Notes: a model not told the origin generated them from the sequence alone. 64,000 nucleotides of DNA from an uncultured Prochlorococcus sp. (GCA_902550485.1 CACCZQ010000001.1:104708-168707), one strand, 5' to 3'. Shown: positions 16,696 to 24,260, counted from the stretch's first letter. Numbers and translations are program-made.

Positions 16696-17073
16696 ATGAA
16701 TAAAAATTCTGTCAAAACAATTGGTATGAATGATGAACCAAGAAAAGATTCATACTTAGTATATGTAAATCAGGCTGATGGATTAAAAGCCATCCTTAAT
16801 AAGGGTTTTGATGAATGGTCGAATTTTGATAGTTGGGAAAGTATTTCAGTTCAGCAATGGATTTTTTCTAGAGCTTTAGAGGTTTTCAGAGGTAAGAAAA
16901 TTGATATTAAATGCGACTGTTGTGAATATAATGATTTAATCCCAAATGATTTTGAGAGTATTAAAAAAGAAAAATGTTTTGGTAAAAAAAGTGCTTATAT
17001 GATTGAAAAAGTTGTAGATGAAATTGTATTAGCTAAGGCAAGAAGAGAAAGTGATGGAACATATTCTGCGTAA
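16696..17073 (+). CDS. Hypothetical protein with a Cys cluster
   Basis: 125 residues, soluble. A cluster KCDCCEYNDLI lies near residues 73-83, with another Cys at about 95, which may bind metal. The region NFDSWESISVQQWIFSRALE is aromatic-rich. Family not recognised. Adjoins accessory small genes and has no clear operon partner. Confidence 0.55.
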   Translation: MNKNSVKTIGMNDEPRKDSYLVYVNQADGLKAILNKGFDEWSNFDSWESISVQQWIFSRALEVFRGKKIDIKCDCCEYNDLIPNDFESIKKEKCFGKKSAYMIEKVVDEIVLAKARRESDGTYSA

Positions 17074-17109
17074 GATTCATAAATATATATGGAGTGAAAA
17101 ATCTTTTAC

Positions 17110-17292
17110 TTACCAGTGAAAATTATCAGAAGAACCAATCGTTAAATTTCTAGTGGACATCTTATGGAACTTAAAGTGTACCGAATCACTGAACTCCTTT
17201 TCATCTGAGTAATTAACAAGATCCACTGGGTCGATGTTTTCATCGAACCATGCATCATATTCAATATAGTTTGGTTCAGCAAAATAACTCAT
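17110..17292 (-). CDS. Small acidic protein, MSYFAEPNYIEYD paralogue 1
   Basis: 60 residues from the ATG at 17292 (a TTG six bases upstream is less likely). It begins MSYFAEPNYIEYDAWFDENI and continues VDLVNYSDEKEFSDSVHFKFHKMS. A close paralogue with the same layout is at 20411. Aromatic and acidic, no membrane span. The two copies sit either side of the tRNA-Thr fragment. Function unknown. Confidence 0.65.
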   Translation of the reverse strand: MSYFAEPNYIEYDAWFDENIDPVDLVNYSDEKEFSDSVHFKFHKMSTRNLTIGSSDNFHW

Positions 17293-17432
17293 ATCCAATT
17301 AATAGCCTTCAAAAAACATATAAACGGTACATGCGATACCAAATTAACATTCTTAATTTTTAGATAATCCATATTTTTAACTTGTTTATCAAAATTAGTT
17401 GCTAAAAAGATAGGAGAAATATCTATAAATTA

Positions 17433-17717
17433 ATGTCTCTTGAAACTACTGTTTTCACATTTAAACTTTCAAATACCTTTGAGGAGTGGGTAAAAATGTT
17501 TGATAGTCCAGAGATAGATGCATTTCATAAAACGGTAGGCCTTACTCCTTTATATCGTGGCAAAAGTTTAATTGATCCAAAAGAAGTGATTGTTATTCAT
17601 CAAGCTGAAGAAGGTTTGGCTAAGCATGTTTTTTCAGATCCAGAAACCATCAAGAATATAGAATCTGGAGGGCATATTTATAGCACAACGAAAATTACAA
17701 GTTGGGTTTCTGAGTAG
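17433..17717 (+). CDS. DUF3764 family protein, copy 1
   Basis: 94 residues. TVFTFKLSNTFEEWVKMFDS, a central LYRGKSLIDPKEVIVIHQAE and a C-terminal strand match the second copy at 27080. The family is small and widespread in Prochlorococcus and has a ferredoxin-like dabb-type layout; function unknown. It is divergent from the 17110 gene. Confidence 0.7.
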   Translation: MSLETTVFTFKLSNTFEEWVKMFDSPEIDAFHKTVGLTPLYRGKSLIDPKEVIVIHQAEEGLAKHVFSDPETIKNIESGGHIYSTTKITSWVSE

Positions 17718-17839
17718 TCGAAACACTAACTATTTAAACCTATGCAAATAATGCGAAACAGGAGTTCCGCATAAGATTCTTAAAACAAAATTAGGTTATA
17801 CCAGAGTTTAAAGATAAGAGTACTAACTAATTAGTTCGA

Positions 17840-17959
17840 CTAAATTATTAATAAGAATCTAAGTGCTAGAGGTAACCATAGACATAGAAGAAGCATTAGT
17901 AAAATAGTAATAGCATGGATATTTGGAATGTAATGCTCTTTTAAAACTTGTGTTTTCAT
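17840..17959 (-). CDS. 39-residue membrane miniprotein
   Basis: Begins MKTQVLKEHYIPNIHAITIL and ends in LLMLLLCLWLPLALRFLLII, one long hydrophobic helix. It starts 3 bases after the stop of the 17963 frame, so the two are almost certainly co-translated. A near-palindrome at 17828-17847 covers the stop and may act in termination. Confidence 0.5.
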   Translation of the reverse strand: MKTQVLKEHYIPNIHAITILLMLLLCLWLPLALRFLLII

Positions 17960-17962
17960 AAT

Positions 17963-18052
17963 TTATCTCGCCTTCTTAAGTTTGATTTCTCTTCTGATAA
18001 GCAATGCTATAACTACAACACACATGTTCATTAGAAATACGTCTAATGGCAT
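17963..18052 (-). CDS. 29-residue membrane miniprotein
   Basis: MPLDVFLMNMCVVVIALLIR followed by a basic tail (REIKLKKAR): one span with a positive-inside end. First of a two-gene pair with the 17840 frame. Function unknown. Confidence 0.5.
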   Translation of the reverse strand: MPLDVFLMNMCVVVIALLIRREIKLKKAR

Positions 18053-18193
18053 TTAATAAAAAAGTCTCTACTTAATTAATAGCAAGATTTTTGATCTACG
18101 AATCAAGAAATGATTACTAATATTTATTGGCTTAATAAAACGAATTTAAAAATTAAATTTATGCTTAAATATCTCAGAACTTTTAACTATTAA

Positions 18194-18493
18194 ATGGCTT
18201 ATTCAGAAACAAGAATAGTATTAGGCGGTTTAGCTCATGTACCTGTTCTTATTTTTATAGCCAATTTTATTAAAGGTAAGTTTGAAATTAAAACTGAAGA
18301 GACAAAAGATACTGTAGTTAAAGGAGAGCCAGTTAAAATTATTGAGGTAAAAGATAATGTAGTTAAAGAAGGAAAAGCAAAAGCTATAAAAGAAATTGCA
18401 AATAAGCTGGACAGTATTGAACAGAAGGCTGATGAGGTTTATGAAAAGGTAAAGAAGAAAAAGAAAGATAAGAAGAAGAAAAAAAATAACTAG
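18194..18493 (+). CDS. Lys-rich protein with N-terminal span
   Basis: 99 residues. One short hydrophobic segment (VLGGLAHVPVLIFIANFI, residues 9-26) precedes a long charged region with repeated VVK-type units (DTVVKGEPVKIIEVKDNVVKEG). It ends in a run of Lys (KKKKKDKKKKKNN). Probably membrane-anchored with a cytoplasmic basic tail. The stop overlaps the end of the convergent 18490 gene by 4 bases. Confidence 0.55.
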   Translation: MAYSETRIVLGGLAHVPVLIFIANFIKGKFEIKTEETKDTVVKGEPVKIIEVKDNVVKEGKAKAIKEIANKLDSIEQKADEVYEKVKKKKKDKKKKKNN

Positions 18494-18675
18494 ATTGAGA
18501 TCCTATCAAGCATCAATACATCTTGAGCTTGGATTGTATCTCTTTTATCTTCATCTTCGGGATCTTTATAAGATTCAATTTCAGCTTGAATTTTTCTCTT
18601 GTAAACTCCTTTGATATAGTCCATTTCTCTTTTTTCTTTGTCCAGAATTGAGAATGGTGATCTTTTTAAGTTCAT
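18490..18675 (-). CDS. 61-residue charged protein
   Basis: Start taken at the ATG at 18675 because GGAG lies just upstream as a ribosome site. The protein (MNLKRSPFSILDKEKREMDY..) is helical and charged, with DPEDEDKRDTIQAQDVLMLD at the end. Soluble and unrecognised. Same strand as the 18704 gene, 28 bases downstream of it. Confidence 0.5.
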   Translation of the reverse strand: MNLKRSPFSILDKEKREMDYIKGVYKRKIQAEIESYKDPEDEDKRDTIQAQDVLMLDRISI

Positions 18676-18703
18676 AACTTTCTCCAAAATAAATAAAATT
18701 TAA

Positions 18704-18841
18704 TCAGCTCCAGTTTTTATCAGATTCAACAAAGCTATCCAATGTTTGCTGATTCCTGATTTCTTCCTCAAGAAGTTCTTCTTCTGATCTTTCTTCAATC
18801 TCAGATTTATAATCTTCTTTTAGTGTGGATTTTGTAGACAT
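18704..18841 (-). CDS. 45-residue acidic protein
   Basis: MSTKSTLKEDYKSEIEERSE followed by an acidic helix (EEELLEEEIRNQQTLDSF) and DKNWS. Very Glu-rich, soluble. It precedes the 18490 gene and may share its transcript. Not recognised. Confidence 0.5.
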   Translation of the reverse strand: MSTKSTLKEDYKSEIEERSEEELLEEEIRNQQTLDSFVESDKNWS

Positions 18842-18901
18842 TTGCTCATGACGACTACGTACACGTTCTAACTAGTTAGAGAGGCCATTTGAGTAATAAA
18901 T

Positions 18902-19120
18902 ATGTACGGTTTGAGGTACTCCAATATACGGATAAAGGATCAACAATTGAATTTAAATATGAGTATAATGTATAGAACTTTTAATCAATCTTTGCCTTTA
19001 AGAATCATCAAAAAAGGTAGACCAATAAGCATCAAACTATCGTCAATTAATAAAAAAGTATTTAGGTTCATTTATCCATTCCTTCGGGAGTATCCCAATT
19101 CAGGGCAATCCCTTTTTTAA
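18902..19120 (+). CDS. Doubtful basic frame with MYGLR start
   Basis: 72 residues, basic, beginning MYGLRYSNIRIKDQQLNLNM. Its 3' third overlaps the opposite 19068 gene. What favours it is a second frame at 35346-35420 with the same pattern (MYGLRKNKVRVEDQIL), so a repeated small gene or remnant may exist. It may not be a functional gene. Confidence 0.25.
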   Translation: MYGLRYSNIRIKDQQLNLNMSIMYRTFNQSLPLRIIKKGRPISIKLSSINKKVFRFIYPFLREYPNSGQSLF

Positions 19121-19259
19121 TTGGTTGTTTTTTCATATCATCCATCTCTTTTCTGATTTTGTTGTAGTAGGCCAACTCCTCTGGATCATTAGAACCAAGA
19201 GCATAATTCATGGTTGCTGCAATATATATTTTATGCATCCGGTATGACGATAGTGCCAT
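19068..19259 (-). CDS. 63-residue hypothetical protein
   Basis: From the ATG at 19259: MALSSYRMHKIYIAATMNYA then LGSNDPEELAYYNKIRKEMD and IALNWDTPEGMDK. Soluble, helical, charged. No family recognised. It is the last gene before the tRNA-Thr fragment that marks the left island boundary. Confidence 0.5.
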   Translation of the reverse strand: MALSSYRMHKIYIAATMNYALGSNDPEELAYYNKIRKEMDDMKKQPIKKGIALNWDTPEGMDK

Positions 19260-19347
19260 TACTAAAGACAAACTAGGTTAAATATATTCGAATTCTATTT
19301 AAAATGCTGATCTATGAGATCTCAGTTATATTAATCAAATGCTCAAG

Positions 19348-19394
19348 TGCCCTTGTCGGGACTTGAACCCGAGACCTCTCCCTTACCAAGGGAA
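19348..19394 (-). pseudogene. 3' fragment of tRNA-Thr (GGT), island boundary
   Basis: On the minus strand this reads from the anticodon stem-loop (CCCTTGGTAAGGGAG) through the T arm (TCGGG-TTCAAGT-CCCGA) to the acceptor end CAAGGGCA. The 5' half (D arm and first acceptor strand) is missing. It aligns with the intact tRNA-Thr at 37634-37705, sharing CCTCTCCCTTACCAAGGGA exactly on the plus strand. A duplicated tRNA 3' end in the same orientation is the usual scar of integration into a tRNA gene. Confidence 0.8.
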
Positions 19395-19453
19395 ATTTTT
19401 ATATACTAAAGCTATTGGTATGAATGATGTTAATTGGTATATATTGCTAAGTA

Positions 19454-19600
19454 TTAACTATTTAGTGAGATAACTAGTGCGAAGAGAATTAAAGATAAAT
19501 AAATGGGCGAGGTACTAGTTCTATTAATAGTTCTACAAAAATCTTTGATAATATTCAGGCTAACTAAAATAATAATTAAGATTAGGGTAAGCTAAGCCAT
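19454..19600 (-). pseudogene. Small membrane-protein gene with a stop at codon 3
   Basis: A good ribosome site (AAGGGG) precedes ATG-GCT at 19600, but the third codon is TAG (19592-19594). The frame then stays open for 45 codons and encodes a convincing membrane protein. It has LTLILIIILVSLNIIKDF, a polar middle (NRTSTSPIY) and a second span LSLILFALVISL. A single substitution (TAG from a Tyr codon, for example) would explain it. Translation from an alternative start cannot be excluded. Confidence 0.4.
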
Positions 19601-19729
19601 AACCCCTTGTTAGAACTAAATTTATTCTACAAATCTATAATATTTAATGCTATAAATACAATAGTTACACCTACTTTAGGTCTGTTTTTGAGCAAGAGCT
19701 AGATGCAAAGATGGGCAAATCAAATAGTA

Positions 19730-20074
19730 ATGCCTAAAAGAGCAACTAAACAAGAAACCGAATTAAGAGTTGCACATGCTGCTGAATTAGTTGCTGAAGG
19801 ACAAGCCTATTCATCTATTAATTCCTTTGTTGCCGCAAAATATGGAATCTCAAGAAGAAGAGCCAGGCAGATCACTTCTAATGCTTATCTTTTGCTGAAA
19901 GATGATATTGAGGAAGGGGACTTAAATCGCCCTGAAATGACAGCAAAATTAGTATGCACTCTAGAAACTGCAATGTATAGAGCAATGAAAGAAAAACAAT
20001 ATTCAGCAGTTGCAAGTAATGCAAAAGTTCTTATGAAATTAGTTGGTTTAGAAGCAAAAACACAAATTAGATAA
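19730..20074 (+). CDS. HTH-like protein, unknown
   Basis: 114 residues from the ATG at 19730; an ATG at 19703 would add nine. The segment FVAAKYGISRRRARQITSNA looks like a helix-turn-helix, flanked by AELVAEGQAYSSI and an Ala-rich C-terminal helical part. The architecture recalls phage small-terminase or regulator domains, but no family is certain. As the first gene inside the left boundary it might be a relic of the element's own functions. Confidence 0.55.
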   Translation: MPKRATKQETELRVAHAAELVAEGQAYSSINSFVAAKYGISRRRARQITSNAYLLLKDDIEEGDLNRPEMTAKLVCTLETAMYRAMKEKQYSAVASNAKVLMKLVGLEAKTQIR

Positions 20075-20410
20075 TTGCTTTTTATTAAAAATATAACTTG
20101 CAGAAATTCCTTTCTTTTTGTTTCTTTTTTTTCTTTTAAACAATTCATAACTTGCTTATAACTTTAAAATGTGATTCTCATAATGCATTCAATTCTTCTA
20201 AAGCAAAGCAGTGGTCTTGGATGCAGTTTTTTAGTGTATGCAGCAAGTAAACTAATCATTTTTTTAAATTAAAATAATATTTTATTTTTTCTTATTCGTA
20301 TCTTATTTAATTCTTAAAGAAGAGTTCATTAAATCTTTTAAGCTGTAGGTAGCTTCTATATTCTCCTCACACGAAATAGAGAAGCTTTTTCTTTCTGAAA
20401 TAAATTTGGT
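20075..20410. other. Gene-free interval
   Basis: 336 bases of very AT-rich sequence. The only frame is a 29-codon one from 20182 (MHSILLKQSSGLGCSFLVYA..) that I cannot support. Nothing like a clear hairpin or repeat is seen, apart from T-rich tracts following the 20074 stop. It probably contains the promoter of the 20411 gene. Confidence 0.5.
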
Positions 20411-20611
20411 ATGTCTTATTTTGCAGAGCCAAATTACATAGAATATGACCTGTGGTTTGATTCAAATATTAATGCAGTTGATTTAATTAACTATTCAGAT
20501 GAGAATGAATTTTGTAATTTTACGCATAAAAAATTCCATAAGATATCAAGTTTAAATTTAGTTATTGGTTCCTCAAAATATAAACAAATGATGATTTTTT
20601 CTTTTTTCTAA
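20411..20611 (+). CDS. Small acidic protein, MSYFAEPNYIEYD paralogue 2
   Basis: 66 residues: MSYFAEPNYIEYDLWFDSNI then VDLINYSDENEFCNFTHKKF. It matches the 17110 protein over about 55 residues, but its C-terminus diverges into a hydrophobic end (MMIFSFF), possibly read-through after loss of the original stop. Function unknown. It lies just inside the island while its relative lies outside. Confidence 0.6.
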   Translation: MSYFAEPNYIEYDLWFDSNINAVDLINYSDENEFCNFTHKKFHKISSLNLVIGSSKYKQMMIFSFF

Positions 20612-20676
20612 TTTCCTTGCAGAGTTAATGCATTCCTTTATTGTTTTATCTCTCTGATTTGGAAATAGCAGGAGTA

Positions 20677-20763
20677 ATGGATTATTCTAGTCAAAAACTA
20701 CAAAGCTTTCCTGAAAAAGTTTTTTCTGTTTTTCTCTTATTTATATTTAATATATTCCATTAA
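20677..20763 (+). CDS. Possible 28-residue membrane peptide
   Basis: MDYSSQKLQSFPEKVFSVFL then LFIFNIFH. AGGAG lies just upstream, though only two bases from the ATG. A short hydrophobic end may insert in the membrane. Weak candidate. Confidence 0.25.
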   Translation: MDYSSQKLQSFPEKVFSVFLLFIFNIFH

Positions 20764-20781
20764 CTTAATTATCTTTGATAG

Positions 20782-21183
20782 TTAAGCAGCTTCTAGATTT
20801 GATTCTTCTTGTTCAAAATTTGCTTTATTTTCCTTAATTTCTTGATTAGCCCATTGTAATAATCTTATAGATAATATTAAGTCTCCATCTAACCATGCTC
20901 TAATAGCCATAGCTCTTCTAGGGTCATAAAAATTTTTCTTTCTATACCAATCAAAAACATTCTCATCTGATTTGTCTCCATTGCATGAAAGACAAGCTGG
21001 AACGCAATTTTCTGTTAAGTTTAATCCTCCTTTACTTCGTGGCAATATATGATCAATAGATTCTGAAGGTTTTCCGCAATATATGCATCTTTTGCTCGTA
21101 AATGTATGAATAGACTTTCGCCAAAATCTTAATTTGAGCTTAGGGCATAAATCCTCTAAAAACACTGCATCATTAATATGCAT
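20782..21183 (-). CDS. HNH endonuclease
   Basis: 133 residues. The HNH/McrA zinc-finger core is complete: CIYCGKPSESIDHILPRSKG, GLNLTENCVPACLSC, then NGDKSDENVFDWY. It has CxxC pairs and the catalytic DH dyad (DHILPRSKGG). These nucleases nick or cut DNA; free-standing copies occur in phages, introns and islands as well as in core genomes. The C-terminal helix is Glu/Asn-rich. The target is unknown. Confidence 0.85.
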   Translation of the reverse strand: MHINDAVFLEDLCPKLKLRFWRKSIHTFTSKRCIYCGKPSESIDHILPRSKGGLNLTENCVPACLSCNGDKSDENVFDWYRKKNFYDPRRAMAIRAWLDGDLILSIRLLQWANQEIKENKANFEQEESNLEAA

Positions 21184-21473
21184 TAAGATTATTCAATTAC
21201 ATATATTTATGTCATATGAAATTTAAAAATAATTTAAGAAAACGTTATCTTTAAGAAATTAAATTATTTTCAAAAACTAATCACAAAATAATTAATTTCA
21301 AATAAATTTTTAATTAATTTTCTCATCACTTTTTCTACTTTTTAGTTTGAGCTTTTACTCTTCAGAATTTGGTTATGGGATTAACAATATACATTTAACT
21401 TTATAACTTACCTTTTCTATATCTGGAGTCTAGTTATTTAGTTGAATATAATAAGCTAAGAATTTAAAAAAAA

Positions 21474-21707
21474 ATGTCTGATAAAAAGAAAGATACAAAA
21501 AAAGATTTTAAAAAGAATAAAGCTATGCTTGCTTACGGAGTGATACAACTAGGATCAGCAGTTGTATCAGCTGTTGCCTTAGTAGCTATTGCACTAAGCT
21601 TTTGCTCATTAAAAAAAGAATCAAAGTTCTTTAATGAATGTGTTGAAGAAATGAAAGCGACTGGTTCGCCAACAGCTGATGCGGTTCGTTTCTGTACTGG
21701 TGGTTAG
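21474..21707 (+). CDS. Small membrane protein with Lys-rich N-terminus
   Basis: 77 residues. A Lys/Asp-rich head (MSDKKKDTKKDFKKNKAMLA) precedes one long span (YGVIQLGSAVVSAVALVAIAL). The polar tail carries three Cys (FCSLKKE, FNECVEE, RFCTGG). Topology is predicted N-in with the Cys-bearing tail outside, where disulfides could form. Function unknown. Confidence 0.65.
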   Translation: MSDKKKDTKKDFKKNKAMLAYGVIQLGSAVVSAVALVAIALSFCSLKKESKFFNECVEEMKATGSPTADAVRFCTGG

Positions 21708-21864
21708 CATTAGGTAAATTAAGTGTTTCCGATATTTTTATAAATAATATTTAACTTGTCTTAGTTCATATTAACCATAAATTAATTTTTTCTTATTTTC
21801 TCCTTAGTAAAATTAATTAATACGCTAACTAGACTTTAAATGGTTATAAATTTAGGAAAATTTT

Positions 21865-22017
21865 ATGAGTGGAGATTATGAGACATTAGAAATCAATCAA
21901 CCTAAGATTTCTTATATTAAAAAAAGATCAGAAGATAATACTTTATGGCTAGAGGAAATGATTAAAGAAATTGAAAAGATTGAAGATACGAATAACAACA
22001 TATCTGATGCTGCTTAA
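21865..22017 (+). CDS. 50-residue acidic protein
   Basis: The frame opens after AGGAAAA with MSGDYETLEINQPKISYIKK and ends in an acidic helix (LWLEEMIKEIEKIEDTNNNI). Soluble. No family recognised. Confidence 0.5.
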   Translation: MSGDYETLEINQPKISYIKKRSEDNTLWLEEMIKEIEKIEDTNNNISDAA

Positions 22018-22044
22018 TATACTAAGATTTGTTATTACTGATAT

Positions 22045-22155
22045 TTATTGGAGTAATCGTTTATAAATTATCAACAATACTATTTCTCCACCTATGCCAT
22101 AAATTGCATGGTATGGATCATAATGATTCTGCCAAAGCTCCTTTAAAAATTCCAT
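22045..22155 (-). CDS. 36-residue small protein
   Basis: MEFLKELWQNHYDPYHAIYG then IGGEIVLLIIYKRLLQ. An amphipathic first half and a short hydrophobic end. Placed between the 21865 and 22266 genes. Weak but plausible by composition. Confidence 0.35.
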   Translation of the reverse strand: MEFLKELWQNHYDPYHAIYGIGGEIVLLIIYKRLLQ

Positions 22156-22265
22156 TAATTTAGTCTTTGGGTCGAGTTAATATCAAGCGTTTCATTTATT
22201 TGTCTTGTTGGAAGAATTACCTAAGGAAAAAATATTAGAAGAATTAGCAAATTTATTAGATTGAT

Positions 22266-22943
22266 TTAAAATCCTTTATATAACTTTAAATAATAAATAA
22301 TTTCTGATAAATCATTAATTTTTTGAATCTTTTCTTGGTTAAATTCATTTATTAATTTATTTAGTATTTCAATATCTTTTGAAAAAAACATTAAATTACA
22401 TTCCGCTTTAAGTCCTGAGATAGATCCTGCATATGAGTCTTCTATAACCCATGATTTCCTAGGATCTACATCCAATATTTTTAATGCTCTCAAATAAGGA
22501 TCAGGCGAAGGCTTGCCATCAGAAATGAATTTATCATCTCCAAGAACCTTTGTATTGAATAAATTTAACCAGGGATTTGCAGAGCTTTTTATTTTAAAAC
22601 TTTCACTACTACTACTTGTTACTAGTGCAATAGGTAATTTTGTATTTATACAAAATTTGATTAATTCTATTGCTCCTTTAAAAGGTTTTGCTTTAGTAAG
22701 TACTTTATCTACTTTTAACTTTTGAGTAATGAGTAATTCTTCTATTGTGATTTCTTCATTTATCCATTTGAAAACTTTTTTTGCGCAATCTATTCTTCTT
22801 CTTCCTTTTAATTCTAGTAATTTATCGTTTGTTAAATAGTAATTATATTCTTTTGCGGTTTCATACCAGGCATTAGCTAGTAATGGTTCTGTATCTAGTA
22901 ATACCCCATCTAAATCAAAAAGAATTGCTTCTGGTAATTCCAT
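22266..22943 (-). CDS. HAD-superfamily hydrolase (phosphoglucomutase-like subgroup)
   Basis: 225 residues. Motif I is FDLDGVLLDTEP (catalytic Asp pair), motif II LVTSSSSES, motif III Lys in SDGKPSPDPY, and motif IV IEDSYAGSISGL. An alpha-helical cap lies between motifs I and II, as in beta-phosphoglucomutase and related sugar-phosphate phosphatases. The substrate cannot be named. It stands alone at the left of the island. Confidence 0.85.
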   Translation of the reverse strand: MELPEAILFDLDGVLLDTEPLLANAWYETAKEYNYYLTNDKLLELKGRRRIDCAKKVFKWINEEITIEELLITQKLKVDKVLTKAKPFKGAIELIKFCINTKLPIALVTSSSSESFKIKSSANPWLNLFNTKVLGDDKFISDGKPSPDPYLRALKILDVDPRKSWVIEDSYAGSISGLKAECNLMFFSKDIEILNKLINEFNQEKIQKINDLSEIIYYLKLYKGF

Positions 22944-23007
22944 CTTTATAGAAATATTTTTTTATTTGCTTTTAAAATTTCGAATATCTTTTTAAAGATA
23001 GCTTATT

Positions 23008-23047
23008 AAAAGGAGATAATTGCCCCTTATTTTAGATTGACTGTCAA
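23008..23047 (-). repeat. Island repeat copy A (palindrome plus hairpin)
   Basis: On the minus strand this reads TTGACAGTCAATCTAAAATA followed by the hairpin AAGGGGC-AATTA-TCTCCTT and T residues. It differs from copy D at two positions over about 38 bases. It directly follows the orphan leader at 23054-23086. Confidence 0.7.
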
Positions 23048-23053
23048 AAGTAT

Positions 23054-23086
23054 TTAATATAGCGGTGCAAGTAGTAAGCGTTTCAT
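23054..23086 (-). pseudogene. Orphan signal-peptide start (MKRLLLAPLY)
   Basis: ATG-AAA-CGC-TTA-CTA-CTT-GCA is nearly the same DNA as the start of the PDZ gene at 34335. The frame stops after ten codons, then copy A of the island repeat begins. I read it as the remains of a secreted-protein gene whose body has been deleted. Confidence 0.5.
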
Positions 23087-23104
23087 TTAAAAACCATAAG
23101 TGAC

Positions 23105-23599
23105 TTAATCGCATTTTTTCTTTCGATATATTTTCTGCATTTCTTTTTGTTCTGATAAATAATCTTCTTTTGCTTGTTTATTAATTTGATCATATTTGGC
23201 TTTAAATTCTTCTATAAGAGCTTGAGCATTTTGTCTTCTTTCTTCGGGCATAAAATCAAAATCTTCATCACTATAATTTCCACTTTTTAAGATAGTTTCA
23301 AACAAATAACATTCACTAGATAAATCAATATCAAATTCTTTTATTAAGAAATATTCATTACATAAGCTTTCTATTTTATAAGGACTATCAAAAAGATCCT
23401 CCCATTTTGTCTCTATTGCATAAATTTTGGTAATTTTATCATTAGCAAATTCTTTGCTTTGTTTTACAAATGATATTTTTTGCTGATAATCATTTTTTGA
23501 TTTATTTATTGCAAATTTAAGGTCTTCGCATAATCTTGCTTTATCGTTTCCAAAACCAAATATAAGTGGGAAAACAATAAATAAAGCTAAGCGTTTCAT
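23105..23599 (-). CDS. Secreted helical protein, unknown
   Basis: 164 residues. An N-terminal signal-like segment (MKRLALFIVFPLIFGFG) precedes a long charged helical body with four Cys (ARLCEDL, ESLCNEY, SSECYLF, final KKCD). That pattern suggests one or two disulfides in a periplasmic protein. It is last in a tightly packed unit with the 23600, 23821 and 23982 genes; its ATG directly abuts the preceding stop. Confidence 0.6.
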   Translation of the reverse strand: MKRLALFIVFPLIFGFGNDKARLCEDLKFAINKSKNDYQQKISFVKQSKEFANDKITKIYAIETKWEDLFDSPYKIESLCNEYFLIKEFDIDLSSECYLFETILKSGNYSDEDFDFMPEERRQNAQALIEEFKAKYDQINKQAKEDYLSEQKEMQKIYRKKKCD

Positions 23600-23830
23600 T
23601 TAATCGTTGACTTTTTGTTCTAATAATTCTTTTAATTCCTTTGGTAAGTTTAAAAAAGAATCTCTTAAATTTTCATTCTTTTCTCCTACATGTAGTATCC
23701 ACTCTCTAAATTCTTCTGCTATTGCATAACTGTCTTCATATCTTTCTAGATTATCCATAAAAGAAATTCTTTTAGTCGCCCAACAAGTCGCTATATCAAT
23801 TCTTTTTTTTTGTTTAGTATTTACTGCCAA
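23600..23830 (-). CDS. 76-residue hypothetical protein, third in a small operon
   Basis: From a TTG at 23830 inside the end of the preceding gene (10-base overlap), so translation is probably coupled. The sequence TKQKKRIDIATCWATKRISF and then FREWILHVGEKNENLRDSF is basic to acidic and helical. No family recognised. The next gene starts at the base after its stop. Confidence 0.55.
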   Translation of the reverse strand: MAVNTKQKKRIDIATCWATKRISFMDNLERYEDSYAIAEEFREWILHVGEKNENLRDSFLNLPKELKELLEQKVND

Positions 23831-23985
23831 AATTCATCTAATGCATCAAACACTCTGTTGAGATAATCGTTTGCTCCTATACATTCCCATTTCCCCTTTT
23901 CACCAATCGCACATTTGTAGTGCAGTTCTCTCTTGAGTTGCATTAGTTTATTGGTCATAGCAACCTTGTCTAGTCTTCCGTTCAT
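23821..23985 (-). CDS. 54-residue hypothetical protein, second in a small operon
   Basis: MNGRLDKVAMTNKLMQLKRE then KCAIGEKGKWECIGANDYLN. Two Cys and a Trp-rich end. Its ATG overlaps the stop of the 23982 gene in an ATGA arrangement, and its end overlaps the next start. Soluble and unrecognised. Confidence 0.55.
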   Translation of the reverse strand: MNGRLDKVAMTNKLMQLKRELHYKCAIGEKGKWECIGANDYLNRVFDALDEFWQ

Positions 23986-24185
23986 AGTAATTCCCTAGCT
24001 TCTGTCAATATTTGATTCTTTAAAAAAACAAGCGCGTCTAGTTTTTCTTCTTTTTCTTCATAATTTTCAAATTTCATTTCTGCAATTTCAACAATTGCTT
24101 TATCAACCTTTTTAAGCTGTTTCTTAATAACTCCCTTTTTAAGTTGTTTTTTAATAATCATTTTTGGGATTTTGGTTGATTCCAT
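23982..24185 (-). CDS. 67-residue Lys-rich helical protein, first in a small operon
   Basis: MESTKIPKMIIKKQLKKGVI, with an internal duplication of KKQLKK, followed by a charged helix (IAEMKFENYEEKEEKLDALV). An AAGGT element precedes the ATG. It heads four genes that overlap or abut down to 23105, and the operon is intact. Function unknown. Confidence 0.55.
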   Translation of the reverse strand: MESTKIPKMIIKKQLKKGVIKKQLKKVDKAIVEIAEMKFENYEEKEEKLDALVFLKNQILTEARELL

Positions 24186-24260
24186 TGGAATTACCTTTTT
24201 TCTTTATATTCTCTTTCTTTTCTTCAAAATGCGAGTCCCTCACTTTAAATTCTGGTTAAA

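Noticed and set aside
18111..18194. 27-codon frame before the 18194 gene
   Set aside because: Too short and without a ribosome site or convincing composition.
19885..20148. Minus-strand 87-codon frame opposite the 19730 gene
   Set aside because: Antisense to a frame with better composition; only the 5' end lies outside it.
22198..22263. TTG frame LLEELPKEKILEELANLLD next to the HAD gene
   Set aside because: Only about 20 codons; may be a gene remnant but nothing more can be shown.
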